This document shows positions 1-10,861 of a stretch of 60,000 nt of DNA, one piece after another. The notes beneath the pieces are model-generated. The model did not search any database. It was not told the DNA's origin and saw only the letters and a list, made by a program, of their open reading frames with translations. The first letter of the stretch is position 1, and every line of letters begins with the position of its first letter. Source of the DNA: Owenia fusiformis (taxonomy: Eukaryota > Annelida > Polychaeta > Sabellida > Oweniidae); NCBI GenBank assembly GCA_903813345.2, contig CAIIXF020000009.1, positions 12,210,030-12,270,029 of the forward strand, read 5' to 3'. A program made the translations under genes and the position numbers.

Positions 1-330
1 TGTGATGATGCATGAAATTGTTGAATTTACACATTCTTCATCAGTTTTGCTAAATTGTAAATGTATGAAATCAGCCATTTTCTCGTAGTTTTAGTTGTTT
101 AACTTTACTATTTGGTCACTCTCATTGCTGGATCACGCTAGAAATTTAACATTTCGCCTTAAGTCACTGCCCCATTAGCGGGCCCACGAGCAACACCCCC
201 TACCAACTACAGTAGCTACACCACACTCTCTCTGAAGAATATAACAGTTCTTAGAGGTGAAATGTACTGGTATATGCCATATAAGCCATCGCATGGTTTT
301 CATTCTATAATTAGGATGTTAATTTTATCA

Positions 331-344
331 TAAATTGTAGCCTA
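331..344 (+). repeat. Target-site duplication, left copy
   Basis: TAAATTGTAGCCTA directly before the LINE fragment, identical to 1243-1256 directly after its A-rich tail. Confidence 0.8.
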
Positions 345-1242
345 TGGAAAAGGGGGTCATTTATATTAATGACCTTCTTAACGAGAATGGGGCTTTTTTA
401 CAGTACAATGAGTTTAAGACTAAGTATAATATTAATATCAACTTTCTTGAGTATTTTTCAATCATATCGGCTATACCAAATGATTGGAAATTTCTATTGA
501 AATCAGATTTAAGTTCGACCTTTGAACCCAGCATACAGGAAGAACTCGTGTATTTGAAGCTTGGTGAAAAACAAGTGACAATCTCTAGTATAACGGTTAA
601 ATCAATTCAAACAATATTAAATGGAAACAAGTTCTTGGAACCGTTATATAAAGACAAACATGATCGTGAATTAAAGAGAACCGATTATTTTAAAATGCCT
701 TATATGTGTACGAAACAGAATAAAACGCGACAACTTCAGTTTAAAATACTTCATGGTATCTGCACTACAAATGCCTTTTTAGCGCAGATAGGCATTAAAA
801 ATGACTCTAAATGTAACTATTGTGCCTTTCGAGATACGTTAAAACACAAATTCTGGGAGTGCAAAAGAATTCAAATATTTCTGGAAGCAATCAAATGGAA
901 TTTAAAGCGTTTATTTAGAGTTGATTTCGATTTTAACGCCCATGACATGGTTTTTGGAAGGCAAGCTAATAAGAAAAATATCTTACCAAATAGACTTACC
1001 CTTGCAATTAAGTACTATATTTTTATTAAAGAGTTCGACGAAGTGAATCCCAATTTGTATGAGGCGCAATTTGAAAAAAATATGTTCTATTATGTACCTG
1101 AACTTAAAAGTATGACTGTTGCAAATGTCTGAATGAATGGAGGTGGTGTGAAAAATATCTGAACTGTTCTAATTATTGTACTTGTACTGTTTGAATAGAG
1201 AAATAAAAAAATAAAAAAAAATAAAAAAAAATAAAAATAAAA
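345..1242 (+). mobile_element. 5'-truncated LINE (non-LTR retrotransposon) 3' end
   Basis: The segment carries an open frame of about 260 aa ending at 1132. Its middle has the Cys-x2-Cys...His-x3-Trp-x-Cys pattern (CNYC...HKFWEC) typical of the zinc-binding tail that follows reverse transcriptase in LINE ORF2 proteins; the polymerase itself is absent. After the stop codon comes a short 3' tail and an A-rich run of AAATAAAA-like units (about 1198-1242). The 14-bp word TAAATTGTAGCCTA stands on both sides (331-344 and 1243-1256), which fits a target-site duplication. The apparent ATG at 344 is formed by the insertion junction, so this is a dead 5'-truncated copy and not a gene. Clade not determined. 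Confidence 0.85.
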
Positions 1243-1256
1243 TAAATTGTAGCCTA
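1243..1256 (+). repeat. Target-site duplication, right copy
   Basis: TAAATTGTAGCCTA directly after the A-rich tail of the LINE fragment; matches 331-344 exactly. Confidence 0.8.
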
Positions 1257-1960
1257 CGGTTTTGTAGCCTTTTACGTTAATCTTAAACTCATTTTGCAAT
1301 ACGCATTACCTATACGTATCCGTAACAAACATACGGATAGGGATAGGTACACGTATATTTTTACGCTAATCTTAACCTCCCCAATGTCTAACATCCCCCT
1401 CCCCCTCCAAGTGAGAACCAATATCACAATCCAGGATTACAATAAATTACATTACATGTTGAAGAAAAATTGGAAAATTGATAATCAATACTCATAACAT
1501 CAAAAATAGTTGTAGATACTAGTACTCATAAAAGATAGAGTATTAGTCAAAACCAGTTATGATCCACAAATAATATCATTTGAAAGCTCAGTCAATTTAA
1601 ACAAGAGTAGGTTTAAACAACACTTATTTAACGTTTCTTCATAGTATTCCAGACAATATACATGTCACCTTTTGGCCAGCTAGACTTCTAAAACATTCAG
1701 ACCTACATGACCTTTTGTTTGATTATTAACATTTTTACAGATTTGTGTTATCTGATTAGAATTCTATATATTTAATTGAAATTTTAATATGGAGAAAGGC
1801 CAAAAATACTAGGTCTATTTCAAGAAATTCTTAATACCATTTTCAGGGGGCCTTTTTCTTAGTAGAAAATATAGTTTGGAACAGTTATAACATTTGGTAT
1901 TATTTAATCCATACTGGACATCCAGTTCCGGCTATCGGACTATATTATCGAAGATAGTAA
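1257..1960. other. Intergenic, no gene seen
   Basis: AT-rich spacer between the LINE copy and the minisatellite. Short open frames here have no recognisable domain or codon bias. I see nothing I can name. Confidence 0.6.
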
Positions 1961-1965
1961 CAGGA

Positions 1966-2163
1966 CAACTAATCACAAGACAACTCATTCCAAGACATCT
2001 CCGCTCCAAGACATCTCATCCCAAGACAACTCATCCCAAGACATCTCATCCCAAGTCATCTCATCCCAAGACAACTCATCCCGAGACATCTCATCCCAAG
2101 ACAACTCTTCCCAACTTGAAATATAACATAAGGGATGAGTTGTCTTGGGATGAGTTGTCTAGA
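1966..2163. repeat. 15-bp minisatellite with an internal inversion
   Basis: Repeats of a unit close to ACTCATCCCAAGACA run from about 1966 to 2112. After a short AT-rich spacer the same unit reappears twice as its reverse complement (about 2131-2163), so the ends can fold into a hairpin. The 94-aa open frame across it (1894-2178) is a by-product of the repeat. Confidence 0.85.
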
Positions 2164-2178
2164 AACCAGATGATATAG

Positions 2179-3184
2179 CTAATAGTGTATCGAACAGTCC
2201 TGCACTTTATTAAGTAATTCTACAACGGGCTATCATTTTTAAGTTGACGTCTACTGCATTCTAATAATAAAGGATATGAAAAAAGTAAAACTAAACGTAA
2301 TAGAATGCCGTTTCTTTGAAATCGGGATTCTAATAATAAAGAATGGCAATCGGCTTCAGATTTTCAAGTCCCATATGTAATTGTAAGAATGTTCAAAGGA
2401 CCAGTTGCGATCTGGTGAACTAAATTTAACACTGTATGTTCAAAGGACCAGTTTCGATTCGGTGAACTAAATTTAACACTTGTTTTTCTCTTAATCAAAC
2501 TGATTATCGAAGAAATCTGAAAAATATGTATCCTCGATGTCGTCGATTTGTTTTAGTAAACAATTTATGTTTTTTAGTAAACTGTACTCCAACTAAAATT
2601 TGACGCTATTATATTTTGTATAGATTTTTGTCGTAATAGTATTTGTTCTTTTCTACCAAATCATTGGATTGAAGTGAAACCCTCAGTTAGGCTGATTTAG
2701 AAGTATCTGATAAGGTACCTCTGATAATACCCCTTCCAAAAATAAATAAAAAGATATACTATTCATTTGATTTTAGAATATAGTACTTTTAAATCAACCA
2801 AACTTTCCTCGTATAATTGAGATATTGAGAGAACTACTGTAAGTACATTGTTGTGTAATGTCAGTTTTGTTCCAATGAGGGTTGAATGGATGTTTCATTT
2901 TATTCCAAACATGTCGTCGCAAGAACAAAAGAAAGTGGGTTTTCTAAAAAAATCATATAAATATTTTCTAGAGAAAAGGTGTTGAATTTAGTTTTCCAAA
3001 CCACACCGGTCCTTTACTTTTCATCTACTCATTTAGAATATTAATTTTCTAGCATTTGAATTGAAACATATGATTCACTTGGGTTTATTGTTAATGTCAT
3101 GTATAAATAAAGTGCACATCTGTAACTAAACGTTGATTAAAAACGTACACAAACAGAAGAAATGAGTTATGAAATGATTATACA
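2179..3184. other. Intergenic; contains a short tandem duplication
   Basis: AT-rich with no gene. A segment of about 46 bp beginning GTTCAAAGGACCAGTT occurs twice in tandem (about 2390-2480). Confidence 0.55.
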
Positions 3185-3186
3185 TA

Positions 3187-4140
3187 CAGGGTGAAAAAAA
3201 CTGGAACCCACTTAAGTCTTAATAACTTCGTCAATTATGTATTTTAAGCTTAGTCATTTGGCACATGTGTATAGTCAACTGAATGTTTGACAAGATGTCA
3301 ACATTTTGAGCATTCTAGCTCAGTTAGTCCCCAAGTGAGGCACGTTTAGATAATGTGCTCCAAATGTGCACCACGACGTAGGGCCTGCAGGGCTGGATTC
3401 TTCTTGCAAAATTGTCAATGACCCGACTGCATTCATCTCTGTCTATCTCTCTAATTAGTCTTGCAATTTTGCAATGGTCAGTGGCCTATATGTGTACATA
3501 TTATCCTTGAGATACCCCAACAGACAAAAATCTGGGGGAGGTTCAAATCAGGGGAGTGGGGGCAGATATGGCGTACGGCGACTGATTAATCGATCACCAA
3601 AGTGAACCTGAAGCCATCGAATGGACTCATTTGAGGTGTAGGGTGTGCAACCATCTTGTTGGAACCATTGCTTGTCCTTCTCAAATCACGACGTCTACCC
3701 AGCGCTCTCCAAAACTTTCGAACGGTAGGGATGTAACGTTCTGTGTTGACCGTTGACTCTGTCAATATTGTTTTGAGTTCTGACAGACCACTGTCTCCCC
3801 GAATTGGTTGGTTAATCATCACGTTTCTTCTTTGTTGGTTTCACAGTTCCTTCTGAATCAAACTTCTGTACAACGCCCAAGTGACTTGCAAGGGGCTCTT
3901 CTTGTCCTGTGATCTCTCCTATACAATTAGGCAGTTTGTGTCTCTTTGGGGTTTTGTCTCGATATACTTTTTCACAATATAAGTATTTTCCTCTGTCGTC
4001 CATGGCATGATTAATATCTAAGCTGCAGTACTCATTATGGTGTCATTTTGTCATGCATTCAGTTTCTACCCTGAAAAATGAAGAATGTAGGTATCATATT
4101 TTCCGAGAAATTTGATGATTTATGATTTTTTGTCACCCTG
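3187..4140 (-). mobile_element. Degenerate mariner/IS630-superfamily transposon
   Basis: A 954-bp unit bounded by inverted termini CAGGGTGA(c)AAAAAA at both ends and flanked by TA on each side (3185-3186 and 4141-4142), the TA target duplication expected for Tc1/mariner elements. The minus strand encodes pieces of a DDE transposase in shifting frames: a stretch beginning QQDGCTPYTSNES, then FGDRLISRRTPYLPPLP, then FCLLGYLKDNMYTYRPLTIA, matching the usual order of catalytic-region motifs (QQDGA.PH, then PRSPDLTPPDFFLWGYLKD). Frameshifts and in-frame stops break it, and the N-terminal part is only vaguely seen at 3812-4003. It is shorter than an autonomous element (about 1.3 kb), so a dead, internally deleted copy. 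Confidence 0.78.
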
Positions 4141-4142
4141 TA

Positions 4143-4960
4143 CTAGCTATAGTATACTAGCTGATGTGAATTCCAATTAACGAACACATTTCAGGGGCGT
4201 GTCCAGAGTTATAAAAATTAAAAATTTACTTTCTAGCACAACTTGTACTCGCATGGATACGGTACATAAAATATAAACGATATATTGGTCCGAGTTATTG
4301 CACGGATGGACGGACGGGCGGATGTAGCCGTTCTCTATATCAAACGAACTTAGCAATATTCATGTTATCAGATTTCCTCTGATGTCCTTCGGGGGGGGGG
4401 GGGGGAGATCAAACAAATTATATCAAGTGAAAGTAATTTAAACTGTGATGGGCGATGCAATCCAAGCCTAGCCAGGTCATGACTGGGTAAGATATGTTAT
4501 CTACAATAAACCATACGATACCTGCAATTTAAGTAGGTAAGATAGCGAAAGCAATGCGTTTAATAAAGCAGTTATTTGGCTACCCATCACATCAGTCCTG
4601 TTTTTGAGTGATACAATATGTATGTAGGGGGGGGGGGGAGGATTCATTCAAGTCCACTGAATCAACCTGCTATTTGTTGTTATAGTAAAATAGTAGAACA
4701 AAGAATAATTGCGTAAGCCTAATGCTAAATCTACGTACTGATGAACTTTTAAAGAATTTAGAATTTATTAAGGCACGGCCACTGTGTTATCAGGGCATGG
4801 TCAGACTACAATTATACAAACTACATTTATACAGTTACATTTATACAGTCACATTAATCTACAGAGATATTGTGTTGTAATGGTTGCGATGTTATAGGTT
4901 TCTTTTCTTAAAGCACATCTCAATGAAATGCAGGACTTCCCCCATATTTGATTTGTATGA
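4143..4960. other. Intergenic with poly-G tracts
   Basis: No gene. Two long homopolymer G tracts (about 4390-4406 and 4627-4639) stand out in AT-rich sequence. Confidence 0.6.
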
Positions 4961-4969
4961 CATAATGTA

Positions 4970-5185
4970 GGCCTATAGGAACTTGTTTTCCTCAGTCATG
5001 TTAGAAAAGTCTTTATTTGACGTTTGAATTTTATCTAATAATATAGTGCGCTCATTTTCATAGATTTTGCATCTCATAACAAAGTGCAGCTCATCTTCAA
5101 CACAATTATCTGAACATTTTGTACATATGCGTTCTTCTACATTTTTATTTTTGTATCTTCCTGCTTCTCTAATGAATGGTAAGAA
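4970..5185 (-). mobile_element. LINE ORF2 C-terminal fragment
   Basis: The minus strand reads IREAGRYKN...EERICTKCSDNCVEDELH, followed by FVMRCKIYENER, matching the pattern ER-x-Cys-x2-Cys...(V)EDE-x-HF-x3-Cys-x2-Y-x3-R found at the C-terminus of many invertebrate LINE polyproteins. The fragment breaks off near the left end of the foldback element that starts at 5211, so the latter may have inserted into it. No start, polymerase or endonuclease is left. Confidence 0.65.
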
Positions 5186-5210
5186 CGATCGCCTTGACTT
5201 CTACGTCACT

Positions 5211-5676
5211 GGTGATCCGCTCGATTACGCTGGTTACCGAAACGGAACCGCTTCGGTAACAAAATGTCGGAACGTCGAAGGTACGAAATTTCTTTTTTTC
5301 CTTATTTCACGCGTTGTAAGCAAAATCCCCACGACGTTTTTTCTCACAAACGTATATCAGTATCATATGTTTTAGAAAATGTACATGTTTGCGAAAAATT
5401 AACTCAAAATACAACAGATTCGTCGATTTAATTCCTCATTTAAGTTACAGAAATGGTTTGGGTTAAAAGTGCAGATCGTAACTGTTTTTCGAAACTGTCT
5501 TCTGAACTCTTTGTTCGCAAATACGTACATTTTCTTAAAGATATGATACTGATACACGTTTGTATCAAAAATGTCGTGGGAATTCTGCCTACAACGTGTG
5601 AAATAAGGAAAATCATACTTTTGATGTTCCGACATTTTGTTACCGAAACGGTACCAGCGTAATCGAGTGGACCACC
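5211..5676. mobile_element. Foldback/MITE-like element, family A, complete copy
   Basis: Termini GGTGATCCGCTCGATTACGC (5211-5230) and, reverse-complemented, GGTGGTCCACTCGATTACGC (5657-5676) match at 18 of 20 bases. The inverted similarity continues inward for about 190 bp with indels, leaving a central loop near 5400-5480. A half copy of the same family is at about 34940-35236. No transposase. Short open frames on both strands are shadows of the inverted repeat. Confidence 0.78.
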
Positions 5677-7305
5677 AGAGTGCGTGTATGTCAGCGGGGT
5701 AAAATTACTTAGAATGCGTCACTATATTGATTGATCATGAATTGGAATACTTCGAATCTTTAATTAAAAAAGCAATGGAGCACCTGTTATTTTAGGTACC
5801 TGCCACTTTATATGTACAGGGTAACCCAAAAAATCAAATTAAAACCTTGAGATCGATATGCCAAACGATTAGTATGATATCACGCAAGTCATATAACAGA
5901 ATATCCATCTATCCGAGTTACAAAAACTACAAGTTACGTAGTTAATTTTAATGAACAAAAAACTGATAAATTGTTATGCTCCTTAGGTTTCAACAAAATT
6001 ATATGATATAATCATATTATCGATCGATTATCATCATCGATCCCCTTATCAATAATCTTTGAAATCATATTTTTCCATCATTCGATCTTCACTCCATATC
6101 CCCCCTCCCCTGAGATTTCATCATCTGTACTATCAGTTTTTATAATGTTAACCCCTCGAACCCCAATTTTCCATTCATATTCAAACTTTATAATTATATT
6201 ATGTTGCAATCCCTCAAAATGAGATCACATTCTTTCTTGAGAATATGCGAACGTAGTTGAAAAGAATACTTCCATGTGTTACAAACGGAAAAGAGGGATA
6301 CATTTTTCTGTAATTACTTGGCATGACAGCATATTTTAGGTGGGGTCCTAATCCACGAATTACTGAATAGTCTGTTGATACACCCCGTGTCTCACGTGGG
6401 TATTGAAGAAAACACCACTTTGTTTTATGTTTGTAATTTTGGATAGACTGTCTAAATTCGCTTGGTATCACCTTCGTTTTGCAGCACCCTGTAAAATAAG
6501 TATTTAAGAAATGAGACGCAGAGCTCAAATTCAGAATATTCCACGGACCTGCTTCACATATCTGACGACATATATCAGAAGAACAGATGAAATAAAATCC
6601 TCCAGGATCATCGGAGACTTCATTTCTTCCCCGACAAAAATATAACTGCACTTGAAGATATCAACGACTGGTAGGTATTATTTAATATGTTATCAGATAC
6701 ATTTCCAAAGTTATAATGAGTTACTATTTCATTTATAGATCGGTTTTAATTTTTTTCAAATATTTGATATGTCCCAATACACGTCACTGACTGTCTGAAT
6801 CTGACAAATTGATCAATACAAGACACGAGCAGTGTAAATTGTTCGATAGCACAAGGTACTGGGAAGTAAGCTGATATATACAGCCAGAATTGATGGTTTT
6901 ATAGCAAAAATACTGAGAATTTCCATAATAAACCAGAATATGAATGCTTTATACAAATATACAATGGGACATTTATGAAGCGGGAAATGTAAATTGTCTA
7001 ATTTTCTGGGTTTTAAAATTGCTATTTCTTTTCACTGGCACACTAGGTCAAATATCTGTATAAATGTCCTTATTTTATTTTGTTCATTTTTTCAAATAGC
7101 GATCAAGCAGATTCGACAAAATTTGTGAATTATTTTTAAAAATCATAATTTCAAATATATCATGTTTTTACCTTTTCAAAGTTTTATTTAAAGAATTTAT
7201 ACCTAATCATCGCCAGGAGTCAAACAAGAAATAATTGCCTATGTTTTATAAAACATAAAACAATGACAAATACGTAAAATATAATATATCTATTTGAATG
7301 TTATA
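5677..7305. other. Intergenic with solo transposon ends; unassigned ORF
   Basis: A mariner-like terminus TACAGGGTAACCCAAAAAA lies near 5815. On the minus strand 6214-6651 is open for 145 codons with several cysteines. I do not recognise it; it has no clear start context or neighbouring splice signals and may be transposon debris. No other gene is seen. Confidence 0.4.
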
Positions 7306-7330
7306 CAGGGTGGGCCAAAAAACGTCCATG
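7304..7330 (+). mobile_element. Solo mariner-like terminal sequence
   Basis: TACAGGGTGGGCCAAAAAAC is the kind of end that starts many mariner-type elements (CAGGGTG...CAAAAAA after TA). No matching inverted end was found nearby. Confidence 0.45.
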
Positions 7331-8490
7331 TTTTTGTTTTTGCTACAACATTATTAATATTACAGACAGGTGTTTAAATCATACATCATTGGAAAGACAA
7401 TTCAATTTCCAACAAATTGATATATAATTTTTTCACATAAATAAGTATTTGCTTTAAAAAAATGTTTCGATTACCACAGGGGTAAAAATCATGATTTACC
7501 GATTGCTGAATATCGAATGCTAAAAACTGACCAAACAGATATAACTCCTTTGTCAGCTTTGGGGAAGGTCAAAATTGTTGATTTATGCATCAAATGAAGC
7601 AAATTAATTTACAAATACAATATTATTGAGTTCTTTTACCGTTTTGATAAGTATTGGTAATATTATAGCCTAAATAACGCGGAGAAATCAAATAGTTAAT
7701 ATTGACTCATTTCAAGACATTTTGAAAATAATGTCTATTTAAGGCTAAAGTTACGGAAAGTCACAAGGCAAGTCACGAGAGAAAAATATTGTGAAACTGT
7801 GACAACCTTTTCCAAACTTACTCTCCATGGTCCTTTTTTCCATTTACAAATCTCTTTAAAGTCTCGTTTTTAATGAGATTTTAAGAGATCTGCATTCTTA
7901 ACCATTAAAGACTAAACTTTTCTTCCATTTGATGGCATATTCGAATTCCCTGTGTAATTTTCTATTAAAACAACTTTGATTTGCACTGTTATTCACCTTT
8001 ATTCAAATTCTAATGATTCTAATGATTCTCTAGTTTTCTAAAAAAGGTCGGGCTAAATTCCCATTCACACAATGCTGAAAAACCTTTAAACAGGTTAAAA
8101 GTTTATTTACTCTTATAAGGATCACAATTTCAATGTGAAATATTCCAATGGTGTTTTAAGTTTATCCAAATGGAATTATTTCTTAAATCAAGAAATTAAG
8201 TGACTCTAGCGATAAATTTACATGTATTCTAGCCCTACCATAGCCCTACCAATACCCATGATGCCATCTATTTTCCATTTACATGGAAAAAGGTCAATTG
8301 TCTCCGTCGCTTCAGATTGTCCCTTTAGTTATGGAGTCCATAATAAAGAATATAGACGTTTTCTGGCGGCCTAATGATGCAGATGTTGAAAGATCATAGT
8401 TTAATTGGGAAATGCCCTGTTTGTGTTAATAGATTTATTTTGTGATTTTCTAGGGCTGCTAGGGAAAATCTAGAAGTCAGACAAACACAA
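7331..8490. other. Intergenic, upstream of the SMB-domain gene
   Basis: AT-rich sequence without a recognisable gene. Just before the start codon of the next gene a TTTTCTAG stretch (about 8446-8453) could be a 3' splice site of a 5' UTR intron, so part of this region may be intronic. Confidence 0.4.
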
Positions 8491-8491
8491 A

Positions 8492-10090
8492 ATGTTTTAC
8501 GCTGCAAATATTGTAATGCTTAACATAATGTTTAACATACTGGCCACAACGTGTGTAGCAACTCATTTAAGAAGCTCTCCACAATCAAGTGGAGATATAC
8601 GTAAAGAAGATATGCTCCGAAAGAGTAGTAGTATTTCTCAAGCAGAAAGAGTTTGCAAAGAAGGGCATCCCAATTGGCATAACAAGGAAACTTCACTGTT
8701 TTGTGACTCTTCCGTATTTGTCAAATCGTGCAAAAATAAATGTGGTAGTAAGACTGGACAATGTTTTTGCGATCTAGATTGCTTTCAATATGGCGATTGC
8801 TGTCCAGATTTTATCGAATCGTGTTCATATAATTTGATGAATAAAACAAATGTTCTAGACATTAACAGCAGTGAGAGAGGAAAATATGAATGCGTGGCGA
8901 TAAACGGAACTATGTATGTGTATCTTGTATCGAGTTGTGATTTGGCGTATTATGATACACCCCTAGAGGTCTCATGTAAAACCCCTAAAGATGGTGATGA
9001 CGAAGTTTTGTCTCTGACCCCAGCTTTGGATCTAGAAACAGGTGTTGTCTACAAGAATATTGACTGTGCAAGATGTAACAATGTGAAAGAGCCAAAACTT
9101 TGGGCGATACAAACGATATGTGAAGAGAAAATATTAACGGATCGAGATGTGAAAAATCCTGGTGTGAACTTCATTAAAAAGATTCTCACTTCGGAGTCAT
9201 GTTCCTTCGGGTTTATTGTACCGAATAATGCCAAAGTACGAAGCTGTATGCCTACTGAATATAAATGCCCTAGCTGCGCGAATGACACATTGAGCAATCT
9301 CTGCGCAACATCCGGGTTGCATCCTGTTCAAGCCGCAACAGGTGGACCATATCCTGACCATGGGATTGTGTACCATAACAAATTTTGCTGGTTTTGTGCA
9401 AATCCCACATTTATGAATATACGAAGTTGCCACATAAAGTTAGGGTACAGAAGCTCAGCTCAATTTGAATTGTTCTCATTTCAAATATTAGTTGATGTTT
9501 CTGTGGATAATAAAAGAAAGCTAAATGTTCGTTCTTCTTCGGGAATTCATAGTGTTGACTTTGAACTAGAATGTACAACGGAGTCAAGTTGTATGGCGGT
9601 AGTTTGTCCCAATGGTTATATGAAAAATGAGGAAAGATGCGTTCTGAAAGGGAAATTAGTGCAAACCAATGTAAGTGCAACTACGACGAATGAAAACATG
9701 AAAGTATATACTAAGATTCTGGAGGATCTTCTACAAGATACATTTATTCCAACAGGTTACGTGAATTATGATCAGGTTTTGAAAGATCGCAAGAGCGATA
9801 ATCGATACACACAAACGATAATGAGGTTCAATATATCATTCCCTGAAAATGTAACAAAACTCGATGTCAATAAATATATGACAAATAAATATGAGACATT
9901 TGTAAAGCTAGCAAAGTTGAAGGACTTGTCCCAGGTAAATATGACTTATGTGATACTGCCACCGGAATCAGTAAATCAAGAACCATTTCTAGATGCGATA
10001 AACAGTACATCCTCGCTTGCAGCAATCTGGTCTCAATTGATAACATTATTGGACATATTTTTGTTCATCATCATTACATTTGCAATGTAA
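8492..10090 (+). CDS. Secreted/surface protein with somatomedin-B domain
   Basis: Single open exon of 532 aa. Residues 1-24 form a hydrophobic signal peptide. Residues about 71-112 hold the somatomedin-B cysteine pattern, with the hallmark CxCDxDC...YGDCCPDF. A long cysteine-rich, N-glycosylatable ectodomain follows (many NxS/T sites). The last ~20 residues are hydrophobic (IFLFIIITFAM) with no basic cytoplasmic tail and are preceded by small residues (NSTSS), which fits a GPI-anchor signal better than a stable membrane span. Somatomedin-B domains are protein-binding modules of extracellular proteins such as vitronectin; here the ligand is unknown. It could alternatively be the ectodomain of an SMB-bearing orphan receptor whose 7TM part was lost, or a retrocopy, since it has no intron. 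It converges on NRDE2. Confidence 0.85.
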   Translation: MFYAANIVMLNIMFNILATTCVATHLRSSPQSSGDIRKEDMLRKSSSISQAERVCKEGHPNWHNKETSLFCDSSVFVKSCKNKCGSKTGQCFCDLDCFQYGDCCPDFIESCSYNLMNKTNVLDINSSERGKYECVAINGTMYVYLVSSCDLAYYDTPLEVSCKTPKDGDDEVLSLTPALDLETGVVYKNIDCARCNNVKEPKLWAIQTICEEKILTDRDVKNPGVNFIKKILTSESCSFGFIVPNNAKVRSCMPTEYKCPSCANDTLSNLCATSGLHPVQAATGGPYPDHGIVYHNKFCWFCANPTFMNIRSCHIKLGYRSSAQFELFSFQILVDVSVDNKRKLNVRSSSGIHSVDFELECTTESSCMAVVCPNGYMKNEERCVLKGKLVQTNVSATTTNENMKVYTKILEDLLQDTFIPTGYVNYDQVLKDRKSDNRYTQTIMRFNISFPENVTKLDVNKYMTNKYETFVKLAKLKDLSQVNMTYVILPPESVNQEPFLDAINSTSSLAAIWSQLITLLDIFLFIIITFAM

Positions 10091-10245
10091 AACATTAATC
10101 GTTGCCTTGGAGACATGTAAAGAAATGTAGAAATACAATTTCTGATTGAGTTATCATTTTAAAATTCTACACTTACTGTGAAATGTTGCATATTGGGTGG
10201 CTATTTTCACATAATGTTATGGTGTTCAAAATTCGAAAAAAATGA

Positions 10246-10251
10246 AATAAA
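10246..10251 (+). terminator. Candidate poly(A) signal of the SMB gene
   Basis: AATAAA 156 bp after the stop codon at 10090, in A-rich sequence. Confidence 0.5.
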
Positions 10252-10321
10252 GAAAAATTATCATGGAGAAGTTAGTTCAGCATATCTTTACTTAATTAAA
10301 TCAATTAATGTTTATCAAAGT

Positions 10322-10327
10322 TTTATT
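10322..10327 (-). terminator. Candidate poly(A) signal of NRDE2
   Basis: TTTATT on the + strand (AATAAA on the minus strand), about 520 bp beyond the NRDE2 stop codon. If used, the 3' ends of the two convergent genes are within about 100 bp of each other. Confidence 0.4.
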
Positions 10328-10414
10328 TTTGAACCCCTTAATACAATGCCATTCAGCATCATAGTGATAAAAGTTGCACACAAATGTTCACTTCAAATAC
10401 ACTGTATGTTTAAA

Positions 10415-10595
10415 CATGTTAAAGGGATGTTCCTTGCAAGCCAAATTCTTCTGAGATATGACAGCTATTTTTATGCCATCCATTTTTAACAAAACGTTGT
10501 AAAATGTTTTGATATGGTCAAAATTTATCATTTAAAAAACGAAGTGATCATTTCGTGATCATTTCGTACAGGCTGCCATCTTTTAAGAGTCCAAA
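10415..10595. repeat. Divergent copy of foldback family B
   Basis: The sequence from GTTAAAGGGATGTTCCTTG through TATGGTCAAAATTTATCAT to CTGCCATCTTTTAAGAG parallels the left arm of the foldback element at 13943-14500. Only one arm is present. Confidence 0.5.
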
Positions 10596-10596
10596 C

Positions 10597-10861
10597 AGAT
10601 ACAACTAGTCTGCAACTAGTTCACAATATGATAACTAGTCCAAATAGAGACAACTTGTCTGCAACTAGTTCAAAATATGATAACTAGTCCAAATAGAGAC
10701 AACTAGTCTGCAACTAGTTCACAATATGATAACTAGTTCAAATAGAGACAACTAGTCTGCAACTAGTTCACAATATGATAACTAGTCCAAATAGATCAAC
10801 TAGTGTGCAACTAGTCCACAATATGATAACTAGTCCAAATAAAAAACAACTAGTCTGCAAT
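10597..10861. repeat. 49-bp tandem array across the NRDE2 stop and 3' UTR
   Basis: About five units of 49 bp, each with three ACTAGT palindromes (ACTAGTCCAAATAGAGACA then ACTAGTCTGC then ACTAGTTCACAATATGAT). The last unit overlaps the final codons and stop of NRDE2: the TAG at 10852-10850 is part of an ACTAGT motif. Confidence 0.85.

Noticed and set aside
4390-4406. Poly-G tract as a possible G-quadruplex or regulatory site
   Set aside because: A plain homopolymer in an intergenic transposon region, with length uncertain from sequencing; no link to a gene.
6214-6651. 145-aa minus-strand open frame with several cysteines
   Set aside because: No domain recognised, no splice or promoter context, transposon-rich surroundings; kept only as part of the spacer note.
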